NCBI GenBank assembly: GCA_024687845.1
Contig: JAILEL010000219.1
Coordinates: 1 to 6,144 of the forward strand
DNA: 6,144 nt
Origin: Eubacterium sp.
GTDB taxonomy: Bacteria; Bacillota_A; Clostridia; Lachnospirales; Lachnospiraceae
Direction of reading: 5' to 3'
The translations under genes and the position numbers were made by a program. This document shows, one piece after another, positions 5,858-6,144 of the stretch (its first letter is position 1; every line of letters begins with the position of its first letter). A model generated the notes under the pieces. The model worked only from the letters and a program-made list of their open reading frames with translations. It searched no databases and was not told where the DNA came from.

Positions 5858-6144
5858 ATAAGGCGATGGAAAGATTTGAGGATAGCGTATGGTAAAGGGC
5901 AAAGCGAAGAGAAAGGATGTGATATTATAGTTTTTTCAATATGTAAAATATGTAATGAGCATGGCCTCTCCACTGCAGAGGAATTTGTGGCAAGTCAGAT
6001 AGTAAGGCATTTGTAAAAAGAAGATTTTGTTACTGTTAAGGCTGCTGTTAGTAATACTGACGGAAGTGATGAATATCGTCATCATGCTTTTAAATGCAGC
6101 ATCAAAGATATAGAGAGCGGTATAACAGATAGTGATGCAGTTGA
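5842..6144 (+). pseudogene. Decayed, unrecognised reading frame (frameshift and in-frame stop), runs off the window
   Basis: No intact gene is present here, but three segments look like coding remnants. Segment one (5842-5895) reads FDDIMNKAMERFEDSVW then stop. Shifting by one base, segment two (to 6016) reads KGQSEEKGCDIIVFSICK, then CNEHGLSTAEEFVASQIVRH, and stops at TAA 6014-6016. Segment three continues in the same frame with KEDFVTVKAAVSNTDGSDEY to the end of the window. The TAA sits between HL and KED and differs by one base from AAA (Lys). No ribosome site or plausible start precedes any segment. I do not recognise the protein family. The three parts could come from one original gene, or from more than one joined by deletions. 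Confidence 0.4.

Noticed and set aside
6028..6111. Hydrophobic open frame (Leu/Val/Ile-rich) near the window end, resembling a small membrane protein
   Set aside because: It has no ribosome site and is the out-of-frame reading of a more protein-like segment, so the hydrophobicity looks like chance.

Overview
The window looks like part of an integrative conjugative element (ICE) of the Tn1549/CTn type in a low-GC Gram-positive bacterium, most likely a gut or rumen Clostridia (Lachnospiraceae-like). The reasons are the AT-rich coding style, strong purine-rich ribosome binding sites, GTG starts, and a gene set typical of clostridial conjugative elements: the tail of a VirB4-like ATPase, a CD1108-type membrane-anchored wall hydrolase, a sortase, a SpoVG-family protein and a long helical protein. 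All supported genes are on the + strand. The assignment rests on motif recognition by eye; no database search was run.

Layout. Positions 3-368 hold the 3' end of the presumed VirB4-like ATPase, followed by a strong intrinsic terminator (404-443). Positions 502-2643 encode a 713-residue protein with a cytoplasmic Ala-rich half, one membrane segment, a 3D (Asp-Asp-Asp) domain and an NlpC/P60 peptidase domain with an intact Cys-His-His triad. After a 120-base gap holding a stem-loop come three tightly packed genes: a sortase (2764-3456), a tandem double-SpoVG protein (3453-4241, overlapping the sortase stop by ATGA) and a coiled-coil-rich protein probably of the DUF6674 type (4247-5191). This unit ends in a second strong terminator (5197-5234).

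A new transcription unit follows. A good sigma-A promoter (5280-5308), preceded by three AAATGT repeats spaced exactly 10 bp apart, drives a 66-residue excisionase-type helix-turn-helix protein (5355-5555). Next come a stem-loop flanked by 11-bp direct repeats and the first roughly 65 residues of a type I restriction HsdR subunit (5645-5857), cut off before its nuclease motif. The last 290 bases are a decayed, unrecognised reading frame with a frameshift and an in-frame stop.

How it fits together: the first part is a transfer and cell-envelope module. The wall hydrolase would open peptidoglycan for the secretion channel and the sortase would anchor or modify surface proteins. The SpoVG and coiled-coil proteins are co-translated partners of unknown role. 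The end of the window looks like a cargo or defence module reduced to a regulator plus an hsdR stub. I see no clearly new system. The most distinctive points are the double SpoVG, the cysteine-rich sortase active site, the helically phased repeats ahead of the HTH promoter, and the relics of lost genes at both 3' boundaries.
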